Below are positions 6,212 to 7,615 of a stretch of DNA of 7,615 nucleotides, piece after piece. Position numbers and translations under genes: made by a program. Positions within the stretch are counted from its first letter, which is position 1; each line of letters begins with the position of its first letter. The notes under the pieces were generated by a model, which worked only from the letters and a program-made list of their open reading frames with translations, was not told the origin of the DNA and did not search any database. The stretch comes from Gemmatimonadota bacterium (GTDB lineage Bacteria > Gemmatimonadota > Gemmatimonadetes > Longimicrobiales > RSA9): assembly GCA_012027055.1 (NCBI GenBank), contig VEPF01000363.1, positions 1 to 7,615 of the forward strand, read 5' to 3'.

Positions 6212-6247
6212 GTGGCGCGAAGTGGGGTATGGTGGGGAAGTGTGGGA
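6212..6247 (+). promoter_or_regulatory. MraZ operator: GTGGG boxes at 10-bp spacing
   Basis: GTGGGG at 6222, GTGGGG at 6232 and GTGGGA at 6242 recur exactly every 10 bases, and a degenerate GTGGCG at 6212 is in the same phase. In Escherichia coli MraZ binds three TGGGN direct repeats separated by 5 bases next to its own promoter, which is the same spacing. The boxes run from just after the -10 hexamer into the leader, where binding would block transcription initiation. Two extra out-of-phase boxes (6190, 6197) lie inside the promoter spacer. Confidence 0.8.
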
Positions 6248-6274
6248 AATCAGCCACAAAGAGTGGAAATTCCG

Positions 6275-6730
6275 ATGGCCGGCTCCCGATCTCCTCTGCG
6301 AGGAGGGAAGTTCCTGGGGAGGTACCTGCACCAGCTGGATGAGAAAGGCCGGCTGAGCCTGCCTGCGCCATACCGGCGGGAGAGCGCGGACCAGCGGTTC
6401 ATCCTGGTACAACCGTACCCGCCGGCACTGGCGCTGTATCCGGAAGTGGAGTGGGTGGGAGTGGAGGAGCGGCTGCAGGACATGATGCGCGACCCGCAGG
6501 GTCGGCTGTGGGTGCTGCGGGTGCTGGCGAACGCGACGGAGGTGGTACCGGATGCGCAGGGCCGGATCCTGATTCCGCAGACCCTGCGCGAGGCGGCGCG
6601 GCTGGACAACCAGGCGTTGCTGGTCGGTGCGATCAACAAGGTGGAGTTGTGGAATCCGGAGCTGTTCGAGGCGGAAACTCAAGTGGACGCGACGAAGTTC
6701 GAGGGACAGGTAACGAACATCTTCCGCTGA
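6275..6730 (+). CDS. mraZ: MraZ, transcriptional repressor of the dcw cluster
   Basis: A 151-residue protein, the normal length for MraZ. It carries two SpoVT-AbrB-type DNA-binding halves, each with the signature DxxGR: DEKGR at 22-26 followed by LSLP, and DAQGR at 93-97 followed by ILIP. The start FLGRYLHQLDEKGR and the later VGAINKVELWNPE are highly typical. MraZ assembles into a ring that binds GTGGG repeats and represses the promoter of its own operon, which encodes cell-wall and division proteins. ATG 6275 is chosen because it gives the conserved N-terminus and has the purine-rich GAGTGGA seven to eight bases upstream; the in-frame GTG at 6197 lies within the promoter, upstream of the predicted transcription start. 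rsmH follows four bases after the stop, the usual order. Confidence 0.97.
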   Translation: MAGSRSPLRGGKFLGRYLHQLDEKGRLSLPAPYRRESADQRFILVQPYPPALALYPEVEWVGVEERLQDMMRDPQGRLWVLRVLANATEVVPDAQGRILIPQTLREAARLDNQALLVGAINKVELWNPELFEAETQVDATKFEGQVTNIFR

Positions 6731-6734
6731 CACC

Positions 6735-7615
6735 GTGGAACTGAACTACCACGCACCGGTCATGGTGCGGGAGGTTCTTGCCTATCTGAAGCCGGATCGA
6801 GGTGGGTGCTACTTCGACGGCACGCTGGGTGGAGGCGGACATAGCGAAGCGATCCTGAGCGCATCGGACGGGGTGCGCGTGATCGCGGTCGATCAGGACA
6901 CGGAGGCTCACGACGTGGCGGGACGTCGGTTGGAGCGATTCGGCGATCGGGTGCATCTGGTGCACGCGAACTTCGCGGTAGCGGCGGAGGAAGTCGCGGT
7001 GCCTTTGGCAGGGGCCCTGCTCGACCTCGGTGTTTCCTCTCATCAGATCGACGAAGCAGCACGCGGTTTCTCCTTCCGGTCGGGCACTCCCCTGGACATG
7101 CGGATGTTCGCTGGCGACGCGCGGCTGACGGCGGCGGAGCTGCTGAACGAGCTGAGCGAAGCGGAGCTGGCGGACATCTTCTACCGCTACGGCGAGGAGC
7201 GTCGTTCGAGGCCGCTGGCGCGGGCGCTGGTGAGCCGGCGGCGGCAGGCCCCGTTCGGCACGAGCGACGATCTGAACGCGGTGCTGGACGCGGTGCTCGG
7301 CCGCGGCCGTTCGCTGGAGCCGGCGGACCGGGCGCGGCTCTACCAGGCGTTGCGGATCGCGGTGAACGAGGAGCTGCGGGCGCTGGAGCGCGCGCTGCCG
7401 GCGTTGCGCGAGGCGCTGGCGCCCGCCGGCGTGCTGGTGGTGCTCTCCTATCACTCGCTGGAGGATCGGCTGGTGAAGGACGCGTTCCGCGAGTGGAGCC
7501 GCCGCTGCGTGTGTCCGCCGGAGCTGCCGGTGTGCATGTGCCGGGGCGTGCCGCTCGGGGCGACGCTGACGCGCAAGCCGGTGTCGGCGGACGCGACGGA
7601 AGTGGCGGCCAACCC
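6735..7615 (+). CDS. rsmH: RsmH, 16S rRNA C1402 N4-methyltransferase (3' end missing)
   Basis: The frame is open from GTG 6735 to the right edge: 293 residues, about 20 short of the family's usual length. RsmH methylates N4 of cytidine 1402 in the 16S rRNA decoding centre using S-adenosylmethionine. Family signatures in order: NYHAPVMVREVL (4-15), the SAM loop DGTLGGGGHS (28-37), VDQD (52-55), DLGVSS (97-102), RGFSF (110-114), LDMRM (120-124), NEELRALE (211-218) and SYHSLEDRLVK (238-248). Four cysteines, C258, C260, C267 and C269, form the CxC...CxC patch seen in many RsmH proteins. The expected terminal NPR(A/S)RSA-type motif lies just past the edge; the last residues here are VAAN. GTG is chosen because the first in-frame ATG would remove NYHAPV. 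No clear Shine-Dalgarno is visible, so coupling to mraZ, whose stop is four bases upstream, is likely. Confidence 0.96.
   Translation, partial: MELNYHAPVMVREVLAYLKPDRGGCYFDGTLGGGGHSEAILSASDGVRVIAVDQDTEAHDVAGRRLERFGDRVHLVHANFAVAAEEVAVPLAGALLDLGVSSHQIDEAARGFSFRSGTPLDMRMFAGDARLTAAELLNELSEAELADIFYRYGEERRSRPLARALVSRRRQAPFGTSDDLNAVLDAVLGRGRSLEPADRARLYQALRIAVNEELRALERALPALREALAPAGVLVVLSYHSLEDRLVKDAFREWSRRCVCPPELPVCMCRGVPLGATLTRKPVSADATEVAAN

Noticed and set aside
6197..6274. An N-terminal extension of MraZ from GTG 6197
   Set aside because: It would begin upstream of the predicted transcription start and code through the operator boxes, and MraZ proteins normally begin close to the FxG motif, as with ATG 6275.
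5980..6342. A 120-codon plus-strand frame across the spacer into mraZ
   Set aside because: It runs through the fold-back repeat, the promoter and the operator and overlaps mraZ in another frame; the product has no coherent pattern.

Overview
This is a GC-rich window from a Gram-negative-type bacterium. It holds an acylated lipoprotein and exported proteins, and it ends at the start of a division and cell wall (dcw) cluster. The protein styles (a short exported M1 metallopeptidase, an exported TPR protein, a small membrane-anchored coiled-coil protein, mraZ followed directly by rsmH) would fit Gemmatimonadota. That assignment is an inference from general resemblance; no rRNA or other phylogenetic marker is present apart from partial rsmH and mraZ.

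Layout, left to right. The left edge may carry the first 17 codons of a minus-strand gene, just downstream of a minus-strand EamA/DMT-type transporter (68-1018). A divergent intergenic region of about 96 bp with a candidate promoter leads to a plus-strand unit: a small lipoprotein of unknown family (1115-1579), an exported M1-type zinc peptidase (GTG 1586-3352) and a small protein with one membrane segment and a coiled coil (GTG 3427-3765). A gene-free stretch (3766-4170) contains several perfect inverted repeats and a candidate promoter for an exported TPR protein (4171-5883), which ends in a strong Rho-independent terminator (5909-5952). A second gene-free stretch (5884-6274) holds a fold-back repeat with three related arms, then a good sigma70-type promoter overlapped by GTGGG boxes at 10-bp spacing, the expected MraZ operator. 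mraZ (6275-6730) and rsmH (GTG 6735, running off the right edge) follow.

How the genes work together. mraZ-rsmH is the conserved head of the dcw cluster; MraZ very probably represses its own promoter through the boxes. The lipoprotein and peptidase are six bases apart and probably co-expressed in the cell envelope. The TPR protein stands alone between its own promoter and terminator. I see no mobile element, CRISPR array, tRNA or rRNA. Most of the window is ordinary. The parts most worth a second look are the non-coding ones (MraZ operator, fold-back repeat, a shared promoter decamer followed by a 5' hairpin), the unplaced N-terminal domain of the TPR protein and the divergent active-site motifs of the peptidase.
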